DNA of 46,857 nt from Chitinophagales bacterium (GTDB taxonomy: Bacteria; Bacteroidota; Bacteroidia; Chitinophagales; Chitinophagaceae): NCBI GenBank assembly GCA_015655015.1, contig JAATFV010000134.1, positions 1 through 46,857 of the forward strand. The letters are read 5' to 3'. Every line of letters begins with the position of its first letter. The stretch's first letter is position 1. The position numbers and the translations under genes are program-made. The notes beneath the pieces were generated by a model. The model was not told where the DNA came from. It did not search any database and saw nothing but the letters and a program-made list of their open reading frames with translations. Below, piece by piece: positions 26,749 to 35,867 of this stretch.

Positions 26749-29700
26749 TTAAAAGGTCGTGTTTAATCCAAAAGTAATCGTCCTCGCCCTTGGATAGGTC
26801 GAATAGTCGAACCCGGGGGTCAGTGCCGAATAATAGGCGGAGACTTCAGGGTCCTGACCGGAATAGCGGGTCCAGGTGATCAGGTTCTGACCGGATACGT
26901 ATACCCGTAAGGTCCGCATCTTCATCTTTTTGACGAGTTTGTCCGGGAGGGAATAACCCAGCTGGGCGGTCTTCAGCCGCAGGTAGGACCCATCCTCGAT
27001 CACCCTGGAGGAATAGACATACGGGCCCAGTCCTCCCGCGGTGGGGATCTGGGTGTTTGTGTGGCTGGGTGTCCAGCGGTTGGCGTAGGAGGCAAACATG
27101 TTCCTGTCGAGAGCCAATTCCCCTTCGAATACATACCGGTTGGCATTGATGATCTGGTTACCGTAGGACCATTGGAAAAAGAGATTCAGGTCGAAATGTT
27201 TATAGCTAAAATTATTCGAAAAACCGCCGGTATGGAGGGGATAGGGTCGGCCGATGACCGTTTGGTCCTTGGAATCCACTACCCCGTCCCCATTGATATC
27301 TTTGTACCTGACATAACCCGGTTTGATGGTGCTGGCGGTATTACCGTTGTTGGGGATGCCGGCTTTCAGTACATAGGATCCGGTAGAGGTCTGATTGAAG
27401 TCTTTGTACTGATAGAGACCGTCGAAGATATATCCATACATCAGTGCAACGGGTTGGCCTACCTTGGCGATATAGGCCGGGGCGGCGCCATACCCGTTCT
27501 TCGACCAGGCGACGGAAGACAGAAGACTTTCCTGGCCGTCCACCAGCGACAATACCTTGCTGCGATTGAAAGAAATGTTGAAGCTGCTGCTCCAGGTAAA
27601 GTCTTTTGTCCGGATAATCACCGTGTTCAGGGTAAATTCCCAGCCTCCGTTCTTTACTTGACCGATATTCTCGAAGGCAGAAAGATACCCGGTCGATCCG
27701 GGGAGGGAAGCGTTCAGCAGCAAGTGGGAGGTCCGCTTGTCATAATAATCCGCCGTGAGGCCGATGCGGCCGGCGAACAGCTCGATATCCGCTCCGGCAT
27801 CGAACTGAGCCGTCGTTTCCCATTTCAGGTCCTTGTTGCCGAGAGTGGCCAGGGCCGCCCCGTTATTGTAAGAGCCCGCAAAGGAATAATCAGTAGCGAC
27901 GGGCAGGGTGATCGTCGAGAGATAAGGGAAATCCGTGACCCTGTTGTTCCCTGTGATCCCATAACTTGCCCGCAGCTTGAAGTCGCCGACCCGGGACAAG
28001 GATTTCATGAATTTTTCATTGGACAGTCTCCAGGATACCGCCCCGGAAGGAAAATAGCTCCAGTGGTTGGAAGGCTTGAACTTGGAGCTGCCGTCGGCGC
28101 GGTAGGACTCCGTAAAATAATACGTGGACTTATAGTTATAATTGATACGGCCCAAAAAGGAAGCAAGGGTATTATTTGACATCGAGGACCGGTCGGCGGT
28201 AGGCGTGCCTTCATCCAGTCCGCTGATGCCCAGGCTCTCGTTGGGCAGGGTGCCACTGGAAAAGCCATAAATTGTCGCATCCTGCTCTTGCAGGGTGAAA
28301 CCACCCAATACGTCCAATTGGTGTTGGTCATTGAAGCGCTTGTGCCAGGTCAGCGTATTTTCGTTCAGGTAATTATTGACGTCCTTACTGTCTACGGAGC
28401 CATAGGGGCCCGTGCCTCCGACGCGGATATCACCCTGGCGCGTATGGCTGTTATAAAAGACATTGGCCTTATTGGAAACCCGGTCGATGCCCCCGGTGAT
28501 TCGCAGCGAAAGGTCCCGGGTAATGTCGTACTGCAGATAGATGTTGGCCAGCAGGGCGTTGGAATATCGGTCGTTCAGAGTATTCCTGGCCGTGGAAAGA
28601 GGATTGTACCGGTAGTCGTTGGCGGTATTGATAGCCGGGTCCACGTCGGAATTCACCAGGTTGGCATTCTCTTCGCTGAAGAGGGAGTCACCCGCAGAGC
28701 CGCCCAGGGGACGATAACCCCACACGCTGGAAAGAAAGGCATTCGACCGGTCGTTACCTCCATATTGGGAGATGACCTGTCCGTATGACCTGGAATAGGC
28801 GTAATTCAGGTTCATTCCCACCTTCAGATTGTCCTTCACTTTCTGATCCAGTACAAATCGTCCCTGGTATCGTGTAAAACCGGAATTGACCACGATCCCT
28901 TTCTGGTCCAGGCCTGCCAGCGACAGGGAATAATTGGTGCCGTTATTGCCGCCCCTGAGAGCCAGGCTGTAGTTCTGAAAAGGGGCGTGATTGTTGGTTA
29001 CTTCGTCCTGCCAGTCGATGCCCTTGACCTTTTTGTAGTCGTCGAGGGTAGCATTACCCAAATAGGTGGTATCCGTATACGCCGGATAAATTTCATTCAT
29101 GAGCCCGACGAACTGGTAGGGGTTCATCAGCGGTTGCTTCCGGGTGATATCGTTAAAGCCCGCGTAGGCGTCCAGGCTGATAACGGGGGGGCCTGACCTG
29201 CCTTTTTTGGTGGTGATGATGACCACCCCATTGGCGCCCCGGGCGCCGTAGATAGCGGTTGCCGAAGCGTCCTTCAGGACGTCGATGGATTCAATATCTG
29301 CAGGATTAATGGCATTGTTATCGGGGTTTTCCACCGGGAATCCGTCGATCACAAACAAAGGTGAATTGTCCTGTGTCAGGGAATTATTACCCCGGATGAG
29401 GATATTCAGGGCGGAGCCGGGCTGGCCGTCGGAGGAAATGACCTGCACGCCGGCGACCCTTCCGGCCAGCGCCTCCTCGAAAGATCGGACTGGCGCCTTA
29501 TTCAGATCCTCCATCTTCACCGAACCTACCGAGCCGGTGAGGTCTTTTCTTCGCTGGGTGCCATAACCGACCACGACTACATCGTCGAGCTTGCTTTCTC
29601 CCGGTTTCAGGATGACGTTGATGATCCTTTCTTTTCCTACTGTCCTGACCACATTCGTATAGCTGACATAAGAGAAGATAAGGGTTGGATGGACGGCGGA

Positions 29701-30264
29701 TACCCTTATCGTATAAGCGCCGTCATCGCCGGTGACGGCATAACCACTGCCGGGCCCGCCGGCAACGGATACCGTCACTCCCTTCATCACGGCCCCCGAA
29801 TCATTGGTCACTCTTCCGGTGATCGTTATGGTGGTGTCCGCCGCCGGTGCGGGAAGAGGCGCGGCGATCTTTGTGGAAGGAGGGATCTTTTTCTCCCGGA
29901 TGGCGATGATCTTCTCTCCTATCTTTTCGTAAGTAAGAGGCTGATCCCTGAAAATAAGTTCCAGGACCTTATCCAGGGTCGAATGCTGTAAGGTCAGGGT
30001 GACGGGATTACTTTTTTCCAAAAGCCGATCCTCGAAGAAAAAAGAATACCCGCTCTGACGCTGCAGGTCCTGAAGCACCTTCTTCAGCGGAGCCTTCTTC
30101 TCAGAAAGGGTAATGTCCTGGGCAAGCCCTTTGGCGCTCACCTGCAGGCCGATCGCCAACAATAGAATAGCTGTCATCTTCATAATCAGCAGTAATTTTT
30201 CAATGTGCCTGCATCGCTGTCCTCCGGTTACAGGAAAAGCTTTGCGGCAAGCAATCAAATTCAT
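26749..30264 (-). CDS. SusC/RagA-family TonB-linked outer-membrane protein with STN domain
   Basis: 1171 residues. The start at 30264 gives a long N-terminal extension; an internal ATG at residue 28 (MKMTAILLLAIGLQVSA) also starts a good signal peptide. Domains follow in order: STN (SEKKAPLKKVLQDLQRQSGY, about 52-120), carboxypeptidase-D-like beta-sandwich (GAVMKGVTVSVAGG), the TonB-linked segment and plug (DDVVVVGYGTQRRKDLTGSV; SPLFVIDGFPVENP; VLKDASATAIYGARGANGV), and a beta-barrel ending in TFGLNTTF. It imports oligosaccharide with the SusD encoded next. With the STN domain and the upstream FecR/sigma pair, it is likely an inducible pectin-oligomer importer. Confidence 0.96.
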   Translation of the reverse strand: MNLIACRKAFPVTGGQRCRHIEKLLLIMKMTAILLLAIGLQVSAKGLAQDITLSEKKAPLKKVLQDLQRQSGYSFFFEDRLLEKSNPVTLTLQHSTLDKVLELIFRDQPLTYEKIGEKIIAIREKKIPPSTKIAAPLPAPAADTTITITGRVTNDSGAVMKGVTVSVAGGPGSGYAVTGDDGAYTIRVSAVHPTLIFSYVSYTNVVRTVGKERIINVILKPGESKLDDVVVVGYGTQRRKDLTGSVGSVKMEDLNKAPVRSFEEALAGRVAGVQVISSDGQPGSALNILIRGNNSLTQDNSPLFVIDGFPVENPDNNAINPADIESIDVLKDASATAIYGARGANGVVIITTKKGRSGPPVISLDAYAGFNDITRKQPLMNPYQFVGLMNEIYPAYTDTTYLGNATLDDYKKVKGIDWQDEVTNNHAPFQNYSLALRGGNNGTNYSLSLAGLDQKGIVVNSGFTRYQGRFVLDQKVKDNLKVGMNLNYAYSRSYGQVISQYGGNDRSNAFLSSVWGYRPLGGSAGDSLFSEENANLVNSDVDPAINTANDYRYNPLSTARNTLNDRYSNALLANIYLQYDITRDLSLRITGGIDRVSNKANVFYNSHTRQGDIRVGGTGPYGSVDSKDVNNYLNENTLTWHKRFNDQHQLDVLGGFTLQEQDATIYGFSSGTLPNESLGISGLDEGTPTADRSSMSNNTLASFLGRINYNYKSTYYFTESYRADGSSKFKPSNHWSYFPSGAVSWRLSNEKFMKSLSRVGDFKLRASYGITGNNRVTDFPYLSTITLPVATDYSFAGSYNNGAALATLGNKDLKWETTAQFDAGADIELFAGRIGLTADYYDKRTSHLLLNASLPGSTGYLSAFENIGQVKNGGWEFTLNTVIIRTKDFTWSSSFNISFNRSKVLSLVDGQESLLSSVAWSKNGYGAAPAYIAKVGQPVALMYGYIFDGLYQYKDFNQTSTGSYVLKAGIPNNGNTASTIKPGYVRYKDINGDGVVDSKDQTVIGRPYPLHTGGFSNNFSYKHFDLNLFFQWSYGNQIINANRYVFEGELALDRNMFASYANRWTPSHTNTQIPTAGGLGPYVYSSRVIEDGSYLRLKTAQLGYSLPDKLVKKMKMRTLRVYVSGQNLITWTRYSGQDPEVSAYYSALTPGFDYSTYPRARTITFGLNTTF

Positions 30265-30366
30265 AGTTTTGTCTTGTTTGGGTTGATTGTAATAAATAAG
30301 TCTCCACGACTATTATGACTATGGCCGGTGGACCAAAATCCAACGGCTGAACGACCCGGACTTCCG

Positions 30367-30392
30367 CCGGAGGTGAGTCCAAGCACCTCCGG
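30367..30392 (-). promoter_or_regulatory. Leader hairpin before the second susC
   Basis: On the minus strand, CCGGAGGTG and CACCTCCGG form a perfect 9-bp stem with an 8-base loop, preceded by AAAAAA. It starts 29 bases after the fecR stop and ends 102 bases before susC. The T run is on the other strand, so it would terminate only + strand transcription. Stem and loop lengths match those before the first susC. Confidence 0.55.
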
Positions 30393-30421
30393 TTTTTTCC
30401 CGGTTCATTACTTTCATTCGT

Positions 30422-31624
30422 TTAAGGCTTAATGATCAGTTTCTTTTTTGCGGTCTCGATGTCAAAATGAATATTGACCGCCTTTAAAAGGCTGAGTAAT
30501 TCGGATAAGTTGGCGCTCCTTGGAATATTACCTGTAAAAGTTCTTATTGGTACGTCTCCCTGATATTCGACATCTATATCATACCATCTTTCCACCTGCC
30601 GCATGATCGTGCGGATATCGGCGCTGCTGAATGCCTGTACACCGTTCTTCCAGGCTACGGCAAGATCGGTATCCGCCGCTTCTGCCGGGGTGATCCGGTA
30701 ACCGGCTGACCACCGGCTCTGCTGGCCCGGCTTCAGCCTTACCGCCTCATCGCCCTTCCGGAAACGGACAGCGCCTTCCAGCAAGGTAGTCTGCCATTTT
30801 TCTTCGTTGTTATAGGCCATGATATTGAAACGGGTTCCCAGGACTTCTATCACCGGGGATTCGCCGGAGTCCCCGGAGGGAAGCCGGACCAGGAAGGGGT
30901 GTCCCGGCTCCTTCGTTACTTCGAGATAGGCTTCTCCCGTTATCTCCACTACCCTGCGGTCGGGGGCGAAGACGTCGGGCCAGCGGATGGAGCTGCCCGC
31001 GTTGAGCCATATGCCTGTCCCGTCGGACAATACGAGGTGTTGCTGACGGGCGCGGGGTGTGCGGAGGGTATTGTATTCGCCGCCAGAGGAAGCGACAGGC
31101 GAGTTGTGTAAGGCTGGGCGGCCGGCCGGTTCTGCTCCATCGATGGAAAGCGTACCATCCGACTTGGTGATAACCGGCCCGCTGCCCGTTATCCGGCCAT
31201 TACCGGCCGTATCCAGCAGGATGGTCCTTCCGTCCGCCAGGGTGAGGATAGCGCCATCGGTGCCGGGTTTTACGTCGTCCTTATGGTCGACCGATATACC
31301 GCCTGACCGGCCGGCTACCGGTCGTCGCGTGATCCACCATGTGCCCCCGGCCAGCAGCAGGAGTATGGCAGCGGCCGAGGTAATACGCAGAAGCCTGTTA
31401 TAAAGGGGAACAACCGGAGTCTGCCTCCGGCGAATGAATTGTAATATTTTCTTTCGGTGATCTTCTTTATCGGAAGCCCTGTCAGCCGGGATCTCCAGTA
31501 CAGCGCCAGGGTCGACGGTGTTATACCACTCCGAGTATTCCTCTTCCTCCTCGGGAGTGATCGTGCCGTTCAGCCATTTTTCAGCCAGGTCCAGGTAACG
31601 TTGGTCGGGATGTCGTTGATTCAT
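30422..31624 (-). CDS. FecR-family anti-sigma factor
   Basis: 400 residues from the ATG at 31624 (MNQRHPDQRYLDLAEKWLNG); a longer frame starts with TTG at 31651. The cytoplasmic N-terminal part ends at a transmembrane helix (RITSAAAILLLLAGGTWWI, about residues 89-107). The FecR domain follows (NTLRTPRARQQHLVLSDGTG, VEITGEAYLEVTKEPG, LGTRFNIMAYNNE). A DUF4974-like C-terminal domain (IMRQVERWYDIDVEYQ) ends in KKLIIKP. It should hold the ECF sigma encoded at 31730..32308 and pass on the signal from the STN domain of the downstream SusC. The 105-base gap from sigma has a run of nine T on the minus strand. Confidence 0.94.
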   Translation of the reverse strand: MNQRHPDQRYLDLAEKWLNGTITPEEEEEYSEWYNTVDPGAVLEIPADRASDKEDHRKKILQFIRRRQTPVVPLYNRLLRITSAAAILLLLAGGTWWITRRPVAGRSGGISVDHKDDVKPGTDGAILTLADGRTILLDTAGNGRITGSGPVITKSDGTLSIDGAEPAGRPALHNSPVASSGGEYNTLRTPRARQQHLVLSDGTGIWLNAGSSIRWPDVFAPDRRVVEITGEAYLEVTKEPGHPFLVRLPSGDSGESPVIEVLGTRFNIMAYNNEEKWQTTLLEGAVRFRKGDEAVRLKPGQQSRWSAGYRITPAEAADTDLAVAWKNGVQAFSSADIRTIMRQVERWYDIDVEYQGDVPIRTFTGNIPRSANLSELLSLLKAVNIHFDIETAKKKLIIKP

Positions 31625-31729
31625 AGTGGCAGTGCTCTCACAATATGGCAAACGACGGAACCAAATCCCTATATGCGAAGAAAAAAAAATTTGTGAGGTT
31701 CTCCCGATGGACGGATTAACAACCCATCT

Positions 31730-32308
31730 TTACGGCAGGATGGAGAACAGGCCGGACATCAGTCTATGCAAAGCCGTGCGCAGCGATTTTAGCGCCCTGG
31801 CCAGATTGGCTTCCACGGCCTTTTCCGAGATCTTCAGCCGGCGGGCTATTTCTTTTTGAGAAAGTCCTTCTTCCTTCCTGAGCTGGTAAGTGATCCGGCA
31901 TTTTTCCGGCAGCTGGTGAACGAGCCGGGACAACCTTCCCTGCAGTTCATGGAAATGGATCCATTCTTCCGTGGAATTGTCGGGCTGTGCGGCCTCTATG
32001 GCCGAATGACGGTATTCAAGGGACTTTTTTAGCCGGGCCTGAGCGTTGATGATCTTGTATTTCATGCTGACGGCCAGGTAAGCCTCCAGATCTCCGGTGA
32101 TCCGAATCTCGACCCGCCGGTTCCAGAGGTCAAGAAATATGTCCTGTACCATTTCTTCGGCCATGGCGAGGTCTCGGAACTTGATGCCTGCAATGAACAA
32201 TAATTTATCCCAATACCGGTTGTAGATCTCTGTAAAGGCCTTATGATCCGCCTGGGAGAGTAAAAGCAGCAGGGAAGCATCGTTATATGTGCTGTAAGAA
32301 GTAGACAT
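31730..32308 (-). CDS. ECF-family RNA polymerase sigma factor
   Basis: 192 residues, ATG at 32308 (MSTSYSTYNDASLLLLLSQ). Region 2 is at about 18-70 (AFTEIYNRYWDKLLFIAG, AEEMVQDIFLDLWNRR) and region 4 at about 130-180 (LVHQLPEKCRITYQLRKEEG and LSQKEIARRLKISEKAVEAN). It should turn on its own susC operon after release by FecR. It has a candidate promoter immediately upstream (32319..32350), so basal expression need not depend on itself. It shares only the general family pattern with the first sigma factor (9540..10130), so cross-talk between the two loci is not implied. Confidence 0.95.
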   Translation of the reverse strand: MSTSYSTYNDASLLLLLSQADHKAFTEIYNRYWDKLLFIAGIKFRDLAMAEEMVQDIFLDLWNRRVEIRITGDLEAYLAVSMKYKIINAQARLKKSLEYRHSAIEAAQPDNSTEEWIHFHELQGRLSRLVHQLPEKCRITYQLRKEEGLSQKEIARRLKISEKAVEANLARALKSLRTALHRLMSGLFSILP

Positions 32309-32318
32309 CGGCCTGCCG

Positions 32319-32350
32319 CAAATCTATTGATTTTTTCGGTTGCGTCCAAT
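32319..32350 (-). promoter_or_regulatory. Candidate housekeeping promoter for the sigma gene
   Basis: On the minus strand ATTG (32347..32350) and TAGATTTG (32319..32326) are separated by 20 bases, matching -33 TTTG (3 of 4) and -7 TAnnTTTG (exact). The box ends 10 bases before the ATG, so the leader would be very short. Confidence 0.55.
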
Positions 32351-32356
32351 CGATCT

Positions 32357-34147
32357 CTACCGTACGACGAGGACCGTCCCCTTCCTGAAGACCGGCTGCT
32401 TCGTAGCGGTATTAAAATAATGAACCATCCAGACAAAACTTCCGGAAGGCACCCTGGATCCGTGGAAAGTGCCATCCCATCCCTGATCGGGATTGAGGCT
32501 CCGGAACACCATTTCTCCGTACCTGTCATAGATCGCCAGCTGGAATTCCGTCATCTCGCAGGCATGGAGCGGCCGGAAAGTATCATTGCGCCCATCCCCA
32601 TCCGGGGTAAAGGCATTGGGCAGCAAAAGCTGGCAGCTGCAGGCAGTTAGATTGACCGTAGTCGTTAGTGTATCCTTTCCGCAGCCATTCTGCGCTACTA
32701 CTGTGTAGATCCCACTTTGCTCTACCTTGAAAGACATAGAAGACGAACTGTCCTGCCAGGCATAGGTATCTGCATTGCCGGCGACCTGCAGCCAGAAATC
32801 CTCTCCGTCGCATAAAGTGGTGTCACGGGTGAGGCTTACTTTAAGACTATCGTCAATACGCACCGTCAGGGTATCCTTATAGATACATTGCCCTACCTGC
32901 GCCAGGATGGCGTAGGTTCCGGATTTGTAGACGAAATATGTAGACTGCCCCGTCTGGTTCTGATCGTCCCGCTGCGCGGGGATGGAGGTCCAGTTATAGG
33001 TTCCTGACCCGAAGTCTGCGTTCAGGGTGAGAGTGCTGCCCTGGCAAATGGCCGTATCATGAAAATCCAGGGGCTTGTCCCCCCGGTAAGTGACCAGGAC
33101 GGAGTCCGTTACCTGGCACTGCCCGTTATAGGTTGCAAATACCCAGTAATTGCCCGGATTGGGGATGCTGATAGCGCTGTCTGCGGAACCTGTACTCCAG
33201 TCAAAGGCCGTAGCGCCGGGCAAATGCGCCTTTGCATTGAGGACAAATACCTGTTTGGGGCATAGTAGTGTGTCCGGGCCCAGGTCGAAGGAAGGCCCGA
33301 CAGGTTGCGCATAGGTGATCGAAACGGTGTCACTGAATACGCCGCAGCCCGGCACCGTGACGATGGCCACATACTTCCCCCCGGGATAATGTGTGAGCAG
33401 CTGGTCGCCGGTAAAAGGCATGGTGTTGCCGTCCAGCAGCCAGGTGTACTGGCCATTTTGGGAAGCCGCATTCAGCAAAAGATTGGAGCTATCGCACATA
33501 ACATGGTCTTTTCCCAGGTCGATCCGGGGAGTATCGCTGATAAATACGCCGATGCTATCAGTTACGCCGCAACCATTCACACTGACTGTATATACACCTG
33601 ATTTCATGACCGGCAGTACAGGGGTTGTACTAAGGCTGTCATCATTCCAGACATAGACGGCGCCGGGAATGACCGGGGCCTTCAGCACCGTATCCTGGCT
33701 CCCGCATAAATAAATATCGGGACCAAAATCATAATTCAGGGGTGTGATGACATTGATCGTCGTAGTGAGCCGGATAAGCGGTTGGCCGGTATATCCTACG
33801 TCCAGGGTAATATTATAAGCGCCCGGAGCAGCGAAAGTATGACGGGGTTTTTTAGCTGTAGAGCTATCATTGTAACCGGAGCCGGGGTCTCCGAAATGCC
33901 ATTTTATAGAGTTGGGAGTGAAAAAAGTATCCAGCAGGGGCGAACCGAAAAGGATCATCGAATTAACACAGGTCGATGAAAAATTGATCGTGTCCGCCGT
34001 GGTCTGGGCGCGACAGACAGAAGGGCTGATCCCCGCCACCAGGAGGGAGAGGATAATACAGGTTAAACTCCGGCGAAGACACGTACCGGAAGCTCTAAAG
34101 CGCCTCCTTGCCATACTGGTGCAATTGATCAGAATAGTCTTCATCAT
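32357..34147 (-). CDS. PKD-type secreted protein with type B T9SS sorting domain
   Basis: 596 residues with a signal peptide (SLTCIILSLLVAGISPSVCR) and Gln at the likely mature N-terminus. A PKD-like domain is near the N-terminus (HTFAAPGAYNITLDVGY), followed by several repeats of a beta-sandwich unit, each with LGPDTLLCP-like or TLCDGEDFWL-like motifs and paired cysteines. The C-terminus is a gliding-motility-associated type B sorting domain (LLLPNAFTPDGDGRND, FQLAIYDRYGEMVF, PSGSFVWMVHYFN). Such proteins are exported by the type IX system and attached at or released from the cell surface. The start overlaps the DUF1501 stop codon by four bases (ATGA), so the pair is translationally coupled. 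Confidence 0.92.
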   Translation of the reverse strand: MMKTILINCTSMARRRFRASGTCLRRSLTCIILSLLVAGISPSVCRAQTTADTINFSSTCVNSMILFGSPLLDTFFTPNSIKWHFGDPGSGYNDSSTAKKPRHTFAAPGAYNITLDVGYTGQPLIRLTTTINVITPLNYDFGPDIYLCGSQDTVLKAPVIPGAVYVWNDDSLSTTPVLPVMKSGVYTVSVNGCGVTDSIGVFISDTPRIDLGKDHVMCDSSNLLLNAASQNGQYTWLLDGNTMPFTGDQLLTHYPGGKYVAIVTVPGCGVFSDTVSITYAQPVGPSFDLGPDTLLCPKQVFVLNAKAHLPGATAFDWSTGSADSAISIPNPGNYWVFATYNGQCQVTDSVLVTYRGDKPLDFHDTAICQGSTLTLNADFGSGTYNWTSIPAQRDDQNQTGQSTYFVYKSGTYAILAQVGQCIYKDTLTVRIDDSLKVSLTRDTTLCDGEDFWLQVAGNADTYAWQDSSSSMSFKVEQSGIYTVVAQNGCGKDTLTTTVNLTACSCQLLLPNAFTPDGDGRNDTFRPLHACEMTEFQLAIYDRYGEMVFRSLNPDQGWDGTFHGSRVPSGSFVWMVHYFNTATKQPVFRKGTVLVVR

Positions 34148-35706
34148 CGGTTAACTTTAAGCATGGTCCTCACCTGCTGCACGGATTGGTTTTGAAAACG
34201 TGCATAATAGATGCCTGCCGCGAACCGGCTCATATCTACCGTAATATTATAAGCGCCCTGGGTATATTCCTGATCTACAGGCACCATTACCAGCCGGCCC
34301 GATGCATCGAATATTTGTACCAGGGTATGGCCCCCCGCCGTCCTGAAAGTGATGGTGGTGATATTGGCGAACGGATTTTCAGCATTCGTAATAAGGTTAT
34401 TCCCGGCGTTGTTGAGATCGTCATAAGTATTGTTACAGGCCGTCGTCTTCATGAACGGCAGGTACTGATAGTCTTTCAACAACATAGTCTTCACATCGGA
34501 ACCCTGCACGCAGAACCAGTCCCTTAATATGGTGGAATAGACCGAGCGGAAATCGAATTGCATGGGCACGTTGCTCTCCACGTTGTTGGCTGACAGGTCG
34601 GGATTATTGCCCAATACGCCAGTCTGGGCGTAGTCTCCGAAAATGAATACCGGTTGCGCAGCGCCATGGTCTGTACCCAGGCTGCCATTGGAGATGATGC
34701 GCCGGCCAAATTCGGAGAAGGTCATACCCAGGACCTGCTGGCTGATGCCTAAGAATTTACAGTCATTCATGAAAGCGGCGATCGCATCCGATGTCCGTCG
34801 TAACAGATCGCTATGGGCGCCGGTCGTGGTATCTCCCGGGTCGACCTGTCCGCCATGCGTATCGAATCCGCCCGTGCTCACCATGTATACCTTCGTCTTA
34901 AGACCGCCGGCCACCAGCCGGGCAACGGTCTTGAGCTGTGCGGCCAGGTCATTATCGGCAGGGTATGGCGCCTGTTGTGTTACTTTAGCCGCAGCCGCCT
35001 CGATATTCGAGGCGTATTTATTGGTCTGACGGGCGACAGCACGCAGATATACGAGCTCATTACCCATGGGAGTATCCGGCTCCGGCTCCGTAATACCATT
35101 GATAAGATCATAAAATTCCGCATCGGTAGGTACTGCCATTGCCGTGGTACCGGTCTGGGCCATAAAGACGGGAGATATGACCGAGCCTATCTGGATAGCC
35201 AGGGGATCCGGCATGGTGTCATTGGGATAACCGACAGGGAAATTGGTATAGGTCTGTGACAGGAACCGGCCTGTCCAGCCCGTATTGAGGTATTGATCTT
35301 CATCGGAGCCGGAGAGCCATACGTCCATAGCGCGGAAATGAGAGCCATCCGGGGAAGGATAACCGACAGATTGCAGAACAGCCAGCTGATCGTTATCATA
35401 CAGCCGCTGCATACCGGTGAGCGCCGGATGAAAGCCCTGCTGTAGATTACTATCCAGTTTCAGCACTTTTCCCTGGGGGATGGCGATATTGGCCCGGGCG
35501 GAATAATAGTCACTGTAATTGGTCAGCGGTATGACCGTATTGAGTCCGTCATTACCCCCTACCAATTGTACGAGCACCAGTACATGGTCGTTATCCACGG
35601 CGCCTTCCAATCCGTCGAGAAACGGAAGATGGGACAAGGCGTTTATTTTGAAGCCACCGAGGAACGCGACCGGCGCCACGTTTTTTAGAAAGTCTCTTCT
35701 TCGCAT
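34144..35706 (-). CDS. DUF1501 protein with Tat-like signal and type A T9SS domain
   Basis: 520 residues. The N-terminus MRRRDFLKNVAPVAFLGG fits a twin-arginine (Tat) signal: RRDFLK then a hydrophobic stretch. The body has the DUF1501 (alkaline phosphatase superfamily-like) landmarks VQLVGGNDGLNTVIP, STGGFDTHGG, MTFSEFGRRI and GTDHGAAQPVFIFG. The last ~75 residues form a type A sorting domain (VQIFDASGRLVMVPV, AAGIYYARFQNQ, RTMLKVNR). I infer folding in the cytoplasm, Tat export, then T9SS secretion. The DUF1800 gene lies upstream and is a common partner. Catalytic function is unproven. Confidence 0.92.
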   Translation of the reverse strand: MRRRDFLKNVAPVAFLGGFKINALSHLPFLDGLEGAVDNDHVLVLVQLVGGNDGLNTVIPLTNYSDYYSARANIAIPQGKVLKLDSNLQQGFHPALTGMQRLYDNDQLAVLQSVGYPSPDGSHFRAMDVWLSGSDEDQYLNTGWTGRFLSQTYTNFPVGYPNDTMPDPLAIQIGSVISPVFMAQTGTTAMAVPTDAEFYDLINGITEPEPDTPMGNELVYLRAVARQTNKYASNIEAAAAKVTQQAPYPADNDLAAQLKTVARLVAGGLKTKVYMVSTGGFDTHGGQVDPGDTTTGAHSDLLRRTSDAIAAFMNDCKFLGISQQVLGMTFSEFGRRIISNGSLGTDHGAAQPVFIFGDYAQTGVLGNNPDLSANNVESNVPMQFDFRSVYSTILRDWFCVQGSDVKTMLLKDYQYLPFMKTTACNNTYDDLNNAGNNLITNAENPFANITTITFRTAGGHTLVQIFDASGRLVMVPVDQEYTQGAYNITVDMSRFAAGIYYARFQNQSVQQVRTMLKVNR

Positions 35707-35801
35707 ATCTTAGAGCTTTTAGCTGCAAGCATCTGGCTATCAGCAGCCGTTATTTACGTATTACAAAATATAGGTTCCATCTTCCATCAGCCTGCAGTCG
35801 A

Positions 35802-35867
35802 AATTATCAGCTTCCAGCTACGGAACTATCAGCTTCCAACTAGGGAATTGTCGGTTTCCAGCTACGA
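35802..35867. repeat. Three degenerate 22-bp tandem repeats between DUF1800 and DUF1501
   Basis: Units at 35802..35823, 35824..35845 and 35846..35867 match closely (AATTATCAGCTTCCAGCTAC versus AACTATCAGCTTCCAACTAG and a third copy with several changes). The third unit contains the DUF1800 stop codon. They fill much of the 155-base gap between the genes. Confidence 0.75.

Noticed and set aside
27061..28179. A + strand frame of 372 residues antisense to SusC
   Set aside because: Same reasoning; the SusC barrel is clear on the other strand.
30367..30398. The susC2 leader hairpin as a terminator of fecR
   Set aside because: The T run follows it only on the + strand, while fecR and susC are read from the - strand.
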